Assembly: GCA_003154775.1 (NCBI GenBank)
Contig: PMES01000037.1
Span: 1 to 63,789, forward strand
Length of the DNA: 63,789 bases
DNA from: Acidobacteriota bacterium
GTDB taxonomy: Bacteria > Acidobacteriota > Terriglobia > Acidiferrales > UBA7541
Direction of reading: 5' to 3'
The position numbers and the translations under genes are program-made. How positions within the stretch are numbered: the first letter of the stretch is position 1; every line of letters starts with the position of its first letter. Positions 18,338 to 27,211 of this stretch are shown in pieces. Below the pieces are notes generated by a model, which worked only from the letters and a program-made list of their open reading frames with translations, made no database searches and had not been told where the DNA came from.

Positions 18338-18978
18338 GCGTCATGAGCCGTATTGAGTGGCAAGCATTTGAAACTCAAGCCAAGTCCTTCTTCCAAGGTA
18401 CTCTCCAGATTAAATTGCTGAGCCATATACCGGTCAAGTTGGATAGCGGCGAAATCCGCAAGTTTGATTTGGTTTCGCAGGACAACAACATAATCATCGA
18501 GTGTAAGAATTATTCCTGGAGGCCTCGTGGGCAGTTCCCAAACGGGAAAAACGCAGAGTTGGTGAATGCGATCACATATCTCAGGGGGGCCCCTGCCGCT
18601 CGTACGATTTTAGTTTTTAACGACAACGTTTATTGCAAGAAAAGCCTTGTTGAAGCCTTTGTCAAGAGAAATAGACTCAGACTGGATTCGATAGAAATTT
18701 GGAGAGCCACAGATGGTCGCTTTGAACAATATGCTGATTTCTCCGTGCTACCAAAGCGATCGACTCAGGAACAGACTACTGTCGACCGTGCCGTTAATTT
18801 TCTCCACGTCATGACAGCGAAGTCCGGCGCTAACCAGATCATGCCAATAGCCACGCTCGCAAGGCTCCTGGATGTTCCACCGGGTACGTTGAGAACGCTG
18901 GGCGAGCCAATCTGCGGTGAGCTCCGTAAATTGGGAATCCGAGCCTCAGTCGGCGATCAACATTTTGTTCTCACTTGA
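18334..18978 (+). CDS. PD-(D/E)XK nuclease-like hypothetical protein
   Basis: A protein of up to 214 residues, starting either at the GTG at 18334 (overlapping the mqnE stop) or at the ATG at 18343. The segment KFDLVSQDNNIIIECKNY has the Asp-(x)n-Glu-x-Lys pattern of restriction-endonuclease-fold proteins. The C-terminal part (about 155-214, ATLARLLDVPPGTLRTL) looks like a winged helix. Codon use is visibly less GC-rich than the flanking menaquinone genes, which suggests recent acquisition. No methyltransferase or other restriction partner is adjacent. The function is not known. Confidence 0.7.
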
Positions 18979-18989
18979 AAGATACTGGA

Positions 18990-19017
18990 TTCAACACCAT
19001 TCATGAATGGTGTTGAA
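18990..19017. promoter_or_regulatory. perfect 28-bp palindrome, probable toxin-antitoxin operator
   Basis: The two arms are TTCAACACCATTCA and its exact reverse complement with no loop. The element sits 12 bases after the nuclease-like gene and 43 bases before the antitoxin ATG. Ribbon-helix-helix antitoxins autoregulate through palindromes in this position. It could alternatively fold as a hairpin terminator for the upstream gene, but no T-tract follows. Confidence 0.6.
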
Positions 19018-19060
19018 GATTCCACACTGAGGCGGTATGCTTCTCCTGGGAGACACCGCC

Positions 19061-19330
19061 ATGCGGAAACAATTCGTTCTCGATGAGCGCACCAACAAAT
19101 TGCTCGAAGATCTCGCCTCTTACAACGGCGGAAACCGCAGCCTGATTGTACGTCAAGCGATTCAGGTCTACTCCGACATGGAAGACCGGCTCGACAAAAT
19201 CGAAGCCGATCCCGCATTTCAAGTCATGATGGCCAAATCGGACGCGGACATCAAAGCGGGCCGCGTGATCCCGCACGAGGAAGTCGTGCGCATGTCTAAA
19301 GCAAAGGCTGCCAAAGGCAAAAAGCGGTGA
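19061..19330 (+). CDS. ribbon-helix-helix antitoxin
   Basis: The 89-residue protein begins MRKQFVLDERTNKLLEDLAS and continues NGGNRSLIVRQAIQVYSDM, a ribbon-helix-helix DNA-binding pattern (beta strand, helix, NRS turn, helix), followed by a charged toxin-binding tail ending in Lys-rich sequence. GGGAG is eight bases before the ATG at 19061; the upstream ATG at 19037 was not used because it adds a nonconserved leader. The stop overlaps the toxin start by GTGA, the usual antitoxin-first order. Confidence 0.82.
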   Translation: MRKQFVLDERTNKLLEDLASYNGGNRSLIVRQAIQVYSDMEDRLDKIEADPAFQVMMAKSDADIKAGRVIPHEEVVRMSKAKAAKGKKR

Positions 19331-19572
19331 AGTGGAAAGTCGTTTGGACTCGTTCCGCATGGGAAGTATTTGATGAACTCCCCGAATCCGAGCGCGACGA
19401 AATCCTTGGCCACCTGAACTACCTCACCCTATTTCCCCATATGTATCCCGTGCGCGCAAAGGGCCGCTTTCGCCGCCACCGCTGGTTCCTCGCGGGAAAT
19501 TGGCTGGTCTACTATCGCGTTGCGGGTGACACCGTCTATATCCGCGGCCTCTGGCCCGCCCGAATTCCTTGA
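19327..19572 (+). CDS. RelE/ParE-superfamily toxin
   Basis: An 81-residue basic protein with the RelE/ParE pattern: N-terminal strand KVVWTRSAWEVFDELP, helix ESERDEILGHLNYL, and C-terminal strands ending GNWLVYYRVAGDTVYIRGLW. Whether it is a ribosome-dependent RNase or a gyrase poison cannot be told. Arg residues in the middle (RFRRHRW) and the terminal R-x-P are typical. It starts with GTG overlapping the antitoxin stop (GTGA), so it is translationally coupled. Confidence 0.85.
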   Translation: MKWKVVWTRSAWEVFDELPESERDEILGHLNYLTLFPHMYPVRAKGRFRRHRWFLAGNWLVYYRVAGDTVYIRGLWPARIP

Positions 19573-19755
19573 ATGTAACTGCGTGGTAGCTATCGCCTGC
19601 CTCTCCCTGGCCGTATTCTTTGGTTTTCACGAATGGTAGGATGCTTCGGGCGCCCGGCGTCCCGCCCCCTTCAATTTGGCATGAACCTTTTCACTGGATA
19701 CTTGAATCCAAGGAATAGGTCAAACGCCGTCAAATCAGAGACAGGAGAATCATTC

Positions 19756-20181
19756 ATGCAACGCAAAGCTTCCGCAGTCTGGCAAGGCGATCTGAAATCC
19801 GGCAAAGGCTCCATTTCCACCGATAGCGGCACGCTGAAGAGCACCCAGTATTCCTTCAGCACGCGCTTTGAAAATGGCGTGGGCACAAATCCCGAAGAAC
19901 TACTTGCGGCCGCGCACGCTGGCTGCTTCACCATGGCGCTTTCCGCGCAACTCGGCGGCGCGGGAATCACCGCAACGCGGCTGGAGACCACCTGTACGGT
20001 CACGCTGGAGAAGGTCGGCGAAGGTTTCTCCATCACCAAGAGCCATCTCGATCTCGTGGCGAACATTCCCGGCGCGGACAAAGCCAAGTTCGATGCCGCC
20101 GTGAAGGCCGCGGAAACCGGCTGCCCCGTCTCCAAGCTCTACAAGGCGGAAATCTCGGTGAATGCGCGGCTGATCTCCTGA
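19756..20181 (+). CDS. OsmC-family organic hydroperoxide reductase
   Basis: The 141-residue protein has the two redox cysteines of OsmC/Ohr proteins in HAGCFTMALS and ETGCPVSKLY. OsmC reduces organic and fatty-acid hydroperoxides through thiol chemistry. The conserved Arg/Glu region SFSTRFENGVGTNPEELLAAA is present and marks the OsmC rather than the Ohr branch. AGGAGA lies seven bases before the ATG at 19756. The flanking gap 20182-20469 has no convincing gene. Confidence 0.9.
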   Translation: MQRKASAVWQGDLKSGKGSISTDSGTLKSTQYSFSTRFENGVGTNPEELLAAAHAGCFTMALSAQLGGAGITATRLETTCTVTLEKVGEGFSITKSHLDLVANIPGADKAKFDAAVKAAETGCPVSKLYKAEISVNARLIS

Positions 20182-20469
20182 TCGCCGCCGCGTATTCCCC
20201 CGCAAAGCGAGTACAAAGCTGCGCACGATTCCCGTCCCAGGTGTATTTCTTGCAGGTATCGCCGTCTTTCTGATCGTGGCGTAGGTGCAAACCTCCGGCA
20301 CGATCGAAATGGAAGAAGCATCGCTTGTGCATGACGACCATTTTTAATCGGGACTGCGACCGCCTGTTCGGCTTCTGCCGGGACGAATTTCTTCGCATTT
20401 TGTTGTCGTAAGATTTGCAACGGAATCATCAGAATTCTAGATTCATCATTTGCTGACAGGAGATAACCG

Positions 20470-21432
20470 ATGAAAGCCATTCAGGTACACCAATTCGGGG
20501 GCCCCGAAGTCCTCGCGGTTCATGAAGTGCCCACACCCAAGCCCGGGCCCGGCGAAGTGCTCGTGCGCGTGCGTGCCGCGGGCGTCAATCCGTACGATAC
20601 CTACATGCGCAACGGTGCATACCCGGTGAAACCCGCGCTGCCCTATACTCCCGGCTCCGACGCGGCGGGCACGATCGAGGCCGTCGGCGAGGGCGTCACC
20701 AAAGTAAAACCGGGCGACCGCGTCTACACCGCGACGACGCTCACCGGCGCTTATGCCGAATATGCGCTGGCGCGCGAGAACCAGGTCTACCCGCTGCCCG
20801 AAAAAATCTCGTTCCCGCAGGGCGCGGGGCTCTGGGTGCCCTACGGAACTGCCTATACGGCCTTGCGCCACCACGCCGATGCGCGCGCTGGCGAAACACT
20901 GCTCATCCACGGCGCCAGCGGCGGCGTGGGCATCGCCGCGGTGCAGTGGGCGCGTGCTTTGGGATTGACCGTGATCGGCACGGCTGGAACATTGCGCGGC
21001 CTGGAACTCGCGAAAAAAGAAGGCGCGCATCACGTCTTCGACCACACCAAAGCGGGCTATCCTGAAGACATCCTTAAAGCCACCGGCGGACGCGGTATCG
21101 ATCTCATCCTCGAAATGCTGGCCAACGTGAATCTGGCCACCGATCTGAAGCTGCTGGCCTTCCGCGGGCGCGTCATCGTCATCGGCAACCGCGGCGAAAT
21201 CACCATCAATCCTCGCGAGTTGATGGCGCGGCGCGCTTCCGTTCGCGGCTTTACGCTGTGGGCGGCCACCGAAGCGGAGTCCGCCGAAATTCACGCCGCC
21301 ATCGCTGCCGGCCTCGGCAACGGCACTTTGCGCCCGATCGTTGGCAAGGAACTCCCGTTAAAGGACGCGCCGCAAGCCCACGTCGACGTCCTGGCCCCCG
21401 GCGCCTTCGGCAAGATCGTGCTTATTCCCTGA
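20470..21432 (+). CDS. NADPH:quinone oxidoreductase, zeta-crystallin type
   Basis: The 320-residue zinc-free medium-chain reductase has the groES-like N-terminal domain (MKAIQVHQFGGPEVL, GVNPYDTYMRNG) and the NADPH site GASGGVGIAAVQWARALG. None of the usual zinc ligands is present, which places it in the quinone-reductase subgroup that makes one-electron or two-electron reductions of quinones. AGGAGA precedes the ATG. The 3-prime end is ten bases from a short gene on the opposite strand. Confidence 0.9.
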   Translation: MKAIQVHQFGGPEVLAVHEVPTPKPGPGEVLVRVRAAGVNPYDTYMRNGAYPVKPALPYTPGSDAAGTIEAVGEGVTKVKPGDRVYTATTLTGAYAEYALARENQVYPLPEKISFPQGAGLWVPYGTAYTALRHHADARAGETLLIHGASGGVGIAAVQWARALGLTVIGTAGTLRGLELAKKEGAHHVFDHTKAGYPEDILKATGGRGIDLILEMLANVNLATDLKLLAFRGRVIVIGNRGEITINPRELMARRASVRGFTLWAATEAESAEIHAAIAAGLGNGTLRPIVGKELPLKDAPQAHVDVLAPGAFGKIVLIP

Positions 21433-21441
21433 TCGTCAGCT

Positions 21442-21555
21442 TTAGATGATGCCGAGGGCGTGAAGAACAATTCCCGCAATGGCGCCTCCGTAGGCCACGA
21501 AGCCCCGGCGCAGAAACTCGCGCGCAATCTCCTGCAATGTTCCCCGCTCTTTCAT
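21442..21555 (-). CDS. 37-residue single-helix membrane peptide downstream of the mannosyltransferase
   Basis: The frame encodes Met-Lys-Glu-Arg-Gly-Thr, an amphipathic RREF-like helix (EIAREFLRRGF) and a hydrophobic segment VAYGGAIAGIVLHALGII at the C-terminus, so an integral membrane peptide is likely. The start codon is six bases after the TAA of the glycosyltransferase, with the sequence TAAGGA immediately ahead of it as ribosome binding site, so translation is coupled. It was not visible as a longer gene. Function unknown; a regulator or subunit of the transferase is possible. Confidence 0.55.
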   Translation of the reverse strand: MKERGTLQEIAREFLRRGFVAYGGAIAGIVLHALGII

Positions 21556-21561
21556 GTGTCC

Positions 21562-22884
21562 TTAGGCAGCGCTGGCTTTCCGCTTCCACCGGCCATAAAG
21601 AAACGATCCGATAAGCAAGGCGTAAAACGGCACGTATACCAATGCTTGCAAGAACGGATCAAACGTGAATACGCCCAGAATGCCGTAGCCAATCAACACG
21701 TTGTAGGAAAGGAATTGCAGCACCGTCAGCAGCAGCCACGCCGGATTGGGGTAGAAGCACAGCAGCGGCACGATCCACGTGAAGTACCACGAATATCCAT
21801 TCGCGCTGAAGGCCAGGATCGTGCCGATCAGCAGATAGGCGGCGCGAGCGGGCTCCGCGCGTTTCCACGCCAGCCAAAGTGACAGCCCCCAACAAGCGCC
21901 GATTCCGACGAGCGGCGCGATTCTTGCCTTTCCGCCGGCGAGCCAGTCGATTACCGTGTACAAGCTGGCGTGGTAATTCTTCCAGGTCGCTTCGTAATAG
22001 GTCATGTTGGCGTGAAACATCCCCAGCGCATCCCAATACGGCGCGAGCACCGCAAGCATCGTCCCGCCCGCCACCGCCGCGGCCCACCAACCCGCGCGCT
22101 TCTCTGGCCAGCCTGCTTTGCGGATCCACACCGGGATCAGCAATGCCGGGAACGCTTTGGCCATCGCGGCGAGCGCTATCGGCACATTCGCCAGCACTTT
22201 GCAGTTCTTCACCAGCGCCAGCCCGCACACGATCCCCAAAATCGCCAGCGCATCGTTGTGCCCGCTCCCGGCAAACTCCACGATCACCAGCGGATTCCAC
22301 GCATACACCGCCACGCGAAAATTGCGGTCGGGCTCCCGGCGGAACATCCACGCCAGCAGCAACAGCGCCAGCACATCCGCCGTGGCGAAGGGAACCTTGA
22401 ACGCCGTGGGGCCGGGAAACAGCTTCCACGTCGCACGAAACACCCATTGCGAGGCCGGCGGGTAGATCGAAGGCATTTCGCGCGCCGGCATGACTTCATA
22501 GTATTTGTCCCACAGAGCGGCCATGCGCGGATCCTTCGGGACGGTGGAATAGGGATTCAAGCCATGCGCTTGCACTTTGCCGTCCCAGCGGTACCGCTGC
22601 AGATCGTCGGAAAGCGTCGGTTGCATCGGCCAGAGTGGCGCGCGAAATGCAATTGCCGCAAAAATCAGTAGAATGGTGGCAGTGCGCGAGGACCGTGTGC
22701 GCTCGATTCCGTACAAGGCAATCAAGTAGACTACGCCCGCGGCCAGCGCCAGTTCGATGAACGCAATCGCGTGATTTTTCAGGTAGTAGAGGCTGTGCAT
22801 CCGCAGGTAGAACGCTTCCAGCAGCACGCCTGCCCCCAGCAGCCAGAGCACTTGCCGGCGGTTCGCTTGTTTTTCAGAAGTCAT
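21562..22884 (-). CDS. GT87-type polyprenyl-phosphate mannosyltransferase-like membrane protein
   Basis: A 440-residue polytopic protein with roughly ten hydrophobic helices. The first periplasmic loop contains LSDDLQRYRWDGKVQAHG followed by NPYSTVPKDPR, the Asp-rich loop characteristic of GT-C glycosyltransferases (GT87/DUF2029), which use polyprenyl-phosphate sugars. The IYPPASQWVF segment is also family-like. The ATG at 22884 gives MTSEKQANRRQ; the alternative ATG at 22920 overlaps the divergent gene. The small membrane peptide follows. Substrate and glycan are unknown. Confidence 0.8.
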   Translation of the reverse strand: MTSEKQANRRQVLWLLGAGVLLEAFYLRMHSLYYLKNHAIAFIELALAAGVVYLIALYGIERTRSSRTATILLIFAAIAFRAPLWPMQPTLSDDLQRYRWDGKVQAHGLNPYSTVPKDPRMAALWDKYYEVMPAREMPSIYPPASQWVFRATWKLFPGPTAFKVPFATADVLALLLLAWMFRREPDRNFRVAVYAWNPLVIVEFAGSGHNDALAILGIVCGLALVKNCKVLANVPIALAAMAKAFPALLIPVWIRKAGWPEKRAGWWAAAVAGGTMLAVLAPYWDALGMFHANMTYYEATWKNYHASLYTVIDWLAGGKARIAPLVGIGACWGLSLWLAWKRAEPARAAYLLIGTILAFSANGYSWYFTWIVPLLCFYPNPAWLLLTVLQFLSYNVLIGYGILGVFTFDPFLQALVYVPFYALLIGSFLYGRWKRKASAA

Positions 22885-22901
22885 TTGGAGAGGCACGGAT
22901 C

Positions 22902-24539
22902 TTGTTGAATTTCGCTCCATTTCTATTCGCCGCGTTGCAGCAAGGCCCGCTGAGCCACTACTGGCACAAGATCACGGACCGGACCTTCACCGGGGTGTAC
23001 AACGCCAACGCTTTCGATCTGGCGATGATGATCCCCTACTTCATCGTGCTGTTCGTCCTGGCGTTCTACGGCCTGCACCGCTACGCCTTGATCTACGATT
23101 ACTACGTCTACCGCAAAAACATTCCTGCCATTCCACCGCGCGTGGAAAACTGGCCCAAGGTTACCATACAGCTTCCCATCTTCAATGAGCGCTACGTCAT
23201 CGAGCGCCTGGTCGACGCCGTTTCCCAGTTCGAGTATCCGCGCGAGTTGCTGGACATCCAGGTGCTCGACGACTCCAACGACGAAACCCGCGATGTCGCG
23301 CGCGCCTGCGTGGAACGCCATGCCGCCGCCGGCCTGCCGATCGAATACATTCACCGCACCAACCGCGAAGGCTTCAAGGCCGGAGCGCTGGAAAACGGCC
23401 TGAAAACATCGCGGGGCGAGTTTGTGGCCATTTTCGACGCGGACTTCATCCCCACGGCCGATTTTCTGCGCCGCACCATCCCGTATTTCCTGGCGCCCGG
23501 CAGTGGCGAAAACATCGGCATGGTGCAAACGCGCTGGACCTATCTCAACTCCGATTATTCCCTCCTCACCCGCGTCGAGACGATTCTCCTCGATGGCCAC
23601 TTCGTCATCGAACACGGCGGGCGCTCGCGCCGCGGCACCTTCTTCAATTTTAACGGCACCGCCGGCGTGTGGCGCCGTGCGGCCATTGAAGCCGCCGGCG
23701 GCTGGGAACACGACACGCTGACCGAGGACACTGATCTCTCCTACCGCGCGCAGTTGAAGGGCTGGAAATTTCTTTATCTGCCGGACATCGAATGCGCCTC
23801 CGAACTTCCCGTGGACATGAATGGCTTCAAGGCGCAACAGGCGCGCTGGGCCAAGGGGCTGATCCAAACCGCGAAAAAAATCCTGCCCAGGGTGCTCCGC
23901 TCGGATGCGCCCTTCCACGTAAAATCCGAAGCGTTTTTCCACTTGACTGCCAACATTTCTTACCCGCTGATGGTTCTGCTCTCCACGATGCTTTTGCCCG
24001 CCATGATCGTGCGTTTCTATCAAGGCTGGTTCCAGATGCTGGTGATCGATCTGCCGTTGTTCCTCGCCTCCACCTGCTCCATCTCCAGTTTTTATCTTGC
24101 GGCGCAAAAGGAATTGCGCCCCAAGACGTGGCTGAAAACATTTTTGTACATGCCCTTCGTGATGGCCACCGGCATCGGCATCAGCGTGCGCAATGCCCAG
24201 GCAGTGCTCGAGGCCCTCGCCGGGAAAAAATCGGATTTTGCGCGCACGCCGAAATTCAGGATCGAAGGCAAGAGCGGCACCTTTGCCGCGAAAAAGTACA
24301 AAAACAAGGCCGGCTGGATGCCCTATTTTGAGGTCGGCCTCGGCCTATATTTCGCGCTCACCGTGGCCTACGCCATTCGCAACGAGAATTACGCCACCGT
24401 GCCGTTTCTGCTGTTGTTTGTCTGGGGCTATCTCTATACCGGCGTCATGTCCTTGAGCCAATCCTGGTTCGCGCATCTGCGCTTCGGCGTCAACGCACCG
24501 GAAATGCGCCCCGCTTCCACGGGCGCTCCTGGCTTCTGA
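22902..24539 (+). CDS. membrane GT2 glycosyltransferase (cellulose/mannan synthase-like)
   Basis: A 545-residue processive-type transferase. A first helix (about 40-60) precedes the cytosolic GT2 domain with VTIQLPIFNERYVIERLVDA, VLDDSNDET, IFDADFIP, TEDTDLSYRAQ and QQARWAKGLIQT, that is the D, DxD, TED and QxxRW motifs of family 2 synthases. Several C-terminal helices follow (about 320-430 and 470-520). It starts with TTG at 22902 behind GGAGAGG. The start is only 17 bases from that of the divergent GT87 gene, so the two are probably co-regulated. Confidence 0.88.
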   Translation: MLNFAPFLFAALQQGPLSHYWHKITDRTFTGVYNANAFDLAMMIPYFIVLFVLAFYGLHRYALIYDYYVYRKNIPAIPPRVENWPKVTIQLPIFNERYVIERLVDAVSQFEYPRELLDIQVLDDSNDETRDVARACVERHAAAGLPIEYIHRTNREGFKAGALENGLKTSRGEFVAIFDADFIPTADFLRRTIPYFLAPGSGENIGMVQTRWTYLNSDYSLLTRVETILLDGHFVIEHGGRSRRGTFFNFNGTAGVWRRAAIEAAGGWEHDTLTEDTDLSYRAQLKGWKFLYLPDIECASELPVDMNGFKAQQARWAKGLIQTAKKILPRVLRSDAPFHVKSEAFFHLTANISYPLMVLLSTMLLPAMIVRFYQGWFQMLVIDLPLFLASTCSISSFYLAAQKELRPKTWLKTFLYMPFVMATGIGISVRNAQAVLEALAGKKSDFARTPKFRIEGKSGTFAAKKYKNKAGWMPYFEVGLGLYFALTVAYAIRNENYATVPFLLLFVWGYLYTGVMSLSQSWFAHLRFGVNAPEMRPASTGAPGF

Positions 24540-24572
24540 TGATCGCGCCACTTTCTCGATCTTGTCTTCGTA

Positions 24573-24595
24573 GGGGTCCAGCACTGCTGGACCCC
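24573..24595. repeat. hairpin repeat in the gap before the octaheme gene
   Basis: GGGGTCCAGC and GCTGGACCCC flank a 3-base loop. The same motif recurs as GGTCCAGC-GT-GCTGGACC at 46907-46924 and as GGGGCGCAGC-GT-GCTGCGCCCC at 49656-49677. The gap 24540-24815 also holds a degraded GTCATTCCGA repeat near 24618 and no gene. Confidence 0.75.
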
Positions 24596-24815
24596 ATCTC
24601 GGCAACCTGTAAACACAATTGTCATTCCGAACCCGCGCTCTTTGCAGGTGAGGACCTCTGCGCCATCGCACGCCTTTTGTGCGATGAATCTGCTTTCCCG
24701 GCGGTACTATCCGCGTCCGCCGCGATTTCCGATTTAGCCCTCCACCCACGCTTCGCATGGATATACAATCCGCTTCGGTGCTTATCTCTAAGCGAAACTT
24801 TTTCATGGAGGGTTC

Positions 24816-26104
24816 ATGCGCATCCGTCTTTTTTCCATCCTCCTGATTCTTCCTGCGGTCTCTCTTCTTCACGCGCAGACGCCGCAAATCTCCGAAGCCG
24901 GCAAAGCCTGCATCGAATGCCACTCCTCTTCCACTCCCGGCGTCGTGGAGCAGTGGCAATCGAGCGCGCACGCCAAAAAGGGCGTCGACTGTTATTCCTG
25001 CCATCAGGCAGACGCCAAGGACCCCGCGACGTTCGAGCATTACGGCTACAAAATCGCCGTGATCGTGACGCCGAACTATTGCGCGCGCTGCCACGCCGCC
25101 GAAGCCAAGCAGTTTGAAAAGAGCCATCACGCTGCCGCCGCGCAATTCATCGGCTCGCTGGACAACATGCTCGGCGAAATTGTGGAAGGAGGGCCGCGGC
25201 GAACAACGGTTGCCGCCAGTGCCACGGCAGCGAAGTGAAGTACCTCGGTGACGGGCGCTTCGATCCCGCCACCTGGCCCAACAGCGGCATTGGCCGCGTG
25301 AATCCCGACGGCAGCAAAGGCACCTGCGCCGCGTGCCACGGGCGGCATTCCTTTAGCTCAGCGCTGGCGCGGCAGCCGGAAAACTGCGGCAAATGCCATC
25401 TCGGCCCCGATCATCCGCAAATCGAGATTTACAACGAGTCCAAGCACGGCATCCAGTTCCGCGCCAACGTCGCCAAGATGAATCTCGACTCCAAATCCTG
25501 GATTGTCGGCAAGGATTATTCCGCCGCGCCCACCTGCGCCACCTGCCACATGTCCGCCACGTCGAATCAGGGCGTCACGCACGACGTCGGCGACCGCATC
25601 AGCATCACGCTGCGCCCGGTCATTTCCGTCAAACTCGATAATTGGGAGCACCGGCGCATTTCCATGCAGGACGTCTGTTCCAATTGCCACGCCACCGGCT
25701 GGATCAACAATTTCTACGCGCAGTACGAGGCCACCGTCGACCTCTACAACGAGAAATTCGCCAAGCCCGCCAAGTCCATCATGGACAAGCTGTACGCCGC
25801 GAAAAAACTCACGCCCACGCCATTCGACGAAAAGATCGAATGGACCTACTACGAACTGTGGCACCACCAGGGCCGCCGCGCGCGCATGGGCACGGCCATG
25901 ATGGGCCCGGATTACGCGCAGTGGCACGGCTTCTACGAAGTAGCGAAAACCTTTTACACGGAATTCATTCCGGAGGCCGAACAGTTGATGCCGGGCGTAA
26001 CCGCCGACGTCATGAAGTCCGATTTCCACAAATGGACCACCGGGCTATCTAAGGAAGAGTTGCAGCAGCAGATTGACTACTACAAGGACCGCTACAAACA
26101 GTAG
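24816..26104 (+). pseudogene. octaheme hydroxylamine-oxidoreductase-like cytochrome c, interrupted by one frame break
   Basis: Two overlapping frames (24816-25238 and 25193-26104) together encode about 429 residues: a signal peptide (MRIRLFSILLILPAVSLLHA) and eight CXXCH motifs in order CIECH, CYSCH, CARCH, CRQCH, CAACH, CGKCH, CATCH and CSNCH. The C-terminal HHQGRRARMGTAMMGPDYAQ region is typical of the HAO/octaheme family. The frame changes at about 25193-25199 inside GGPANNG, just before the fourth heme motif, which in HAO carries the catalytic P460 heme. Joined, the length matches the family. It may be a sequencing or assembly indel (the break lies in a GC run, CCGCGGCG) or a real frameshift mutation. 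The conserved residues after the break argue for recent or artefactual loss. Confidence 0.82.
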
Positions 26105-26251
26105 CCGCCCGCCAGCAACCGATCACATCGGTGTGAAGGACTCCCCATACGCGGCTGGGCCATCATGGAAAAGAGCGTACTTGTCACCTGCGCCGCATTC
26201 CGCCGCATTCCGCCCTTGTCACGCTTCCCGCATGCGCGCACTCTAATAGGT

Positions 26252-26914
26252 ATGAATCTATTCGTTCGCAGGCTGCGCCGGCACATCACCATCGAGGAGC
26301 TAGCCAACGCTGTCACGCACGGCCTGGGCCTGGCGCTGAGCATCGTGGGTTTCGTGGTTTTGCTGGTGTTCGCGGCGCTGCGCGGCACGCCCTGGCACAT
26401 TGTAGCCTGCGCGATTTACGGCAGTACGCTGGTCTGTCTATACGCGGCTTCCACGCTTTACCATGCCATTCCTTCGCCGCGCTTCAAGCGCGCTCTGCGC
26501 ATTTTCGATCACTCGGCGATCTACTTGCTGATTGCAGGCACGTACACACCCTTCCTGCTGGTGAATCTGCGCGGCGCGTGGGGCTGGTCGCTGTTCGGGG
26601 TGGTCTGGGGACTCGCGGTCGCCGGCATCGTCTTCAAATTCTGGTTTGTCGAGCGCTTCGGCTTCCTCTCGACTGCGGTTTATGTCGGCATGGGATGGCT
26701 GGTGGTGATTGCCGCCAAGCCCGTGTTTGCGCACATCACCGCGACGACGTTAGTTTTGCTACTCGCCGGCGGGCTGCTCTACACCGCGGGGATCATTTTT
26801 TACGCTTCCAAGCGCATCCCTTATGCCCACGCCATTTGGCACCTCTTCGTTCTTGGAGGCAGCACCTGCCACTACTTCGCCGTCTTGCGCTCCGTGCTCC
26901 CCGCTCATACCTGA
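26252..26914 (+). CDS. hemolysin III / YqfA-type membrane protein
   Basis: The 220-residue protein has seven predicted helices and the family motifs NAVTHGLGLALS, ASTLYHAIPS, DHSAIYLLIAGTYTP and the C-terminal IWHLFVLGGSTCHY. These His/Asp/Glu residues resemble the metal site of the progestin/adipoQ receptor (PAQR) superfamily. The hemolysin name is historical; the substrate in bacteria is uncertain. The ATG at 26252 was chosen because the upstream 29 codons are not conserved. AGG lies close to the start; no other binding site is seen. Confidence 0.85.
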   Translation: MNLFVRRLRRHITIEELANAVTHGLGLALSIVGFVVLLVFAALRGTPWHIVACAIYGSTLVCLYAASTLYHAIPSPRFKRALRIFDHSAIYLLIAGTYTPFLLVNLRGAWGWSLFGVVWGLAVAGIVFKFWFVERFGFLSTAVYVGMGWLVVIAAKPVFAHITATTLVLLLAGGLLYTAGIIFYASKRIPYAHAIWHLFVLGGSTCHYFAVLRSVLPAHT

Positions 26915-27045
26915 GCGCGTATCCCCGCTACACCCATTCTCGGCTTTGGGCTTCCTTGCTCGTAACCCTTTGTTCTGAGGATCGGCGCGAGCCGGGCTTT
27001 CTCACGAGTGGCAGTTTATCCGTTGTTCACGTTCAGCAAAAAATC

Positions 27046-27157
27046 GTCATCCTGAGGCGATCCGCTGAGGATCGCCTCAGGATCTCATCCCTGGAATCAT
27101 GAACAATGTCAGGATTGAGATCCTTCCGGGCGCAAACAACACGCCCCTCAGGATGAC
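27046..27157. repeat. nested GTCATCCTGAGG inverted repeat
   Basis: The outer arms GTCATCCTGAGG (27046-27057) and CCTCAGGATGAC (27146-27157) enclose an inner perfect hairpin CCTGAGGCGATCC/GGATCGCCTCAGG (27051-27081, 5-base loop). The same GTCAT(C/T)C-type repeat, often as GGAATGAC on the other strand, recurs near 24618, 42641, 46842 and 59768. The gap 26915-27211 contains no gene. Confidence 0.75.
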
Positions 27158-27211
27158 AGCGTATTGCAGTGCCTGAGTTACCGGCAAAATGTTATCTCGT
27201 GAGGAATACGG

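Noticed and set aside
20033-20398. Cys-containing 121-residue minus-strand frame in the osmC-quinone reductase gap
   Set aside because: Looks protein-like in its first half (for example KKYTWDGNRAQL), but it runs about 150 bases antisense into osmC and has no good ribosome binding site. It could be a decayed gene.
27046-27157. Possible CRISPR-like or phage attachment repeat
   Set aside because: A single nested inverted repeat with no regular spacing, no direct-repeat array and no cas or integrase genes nearby.
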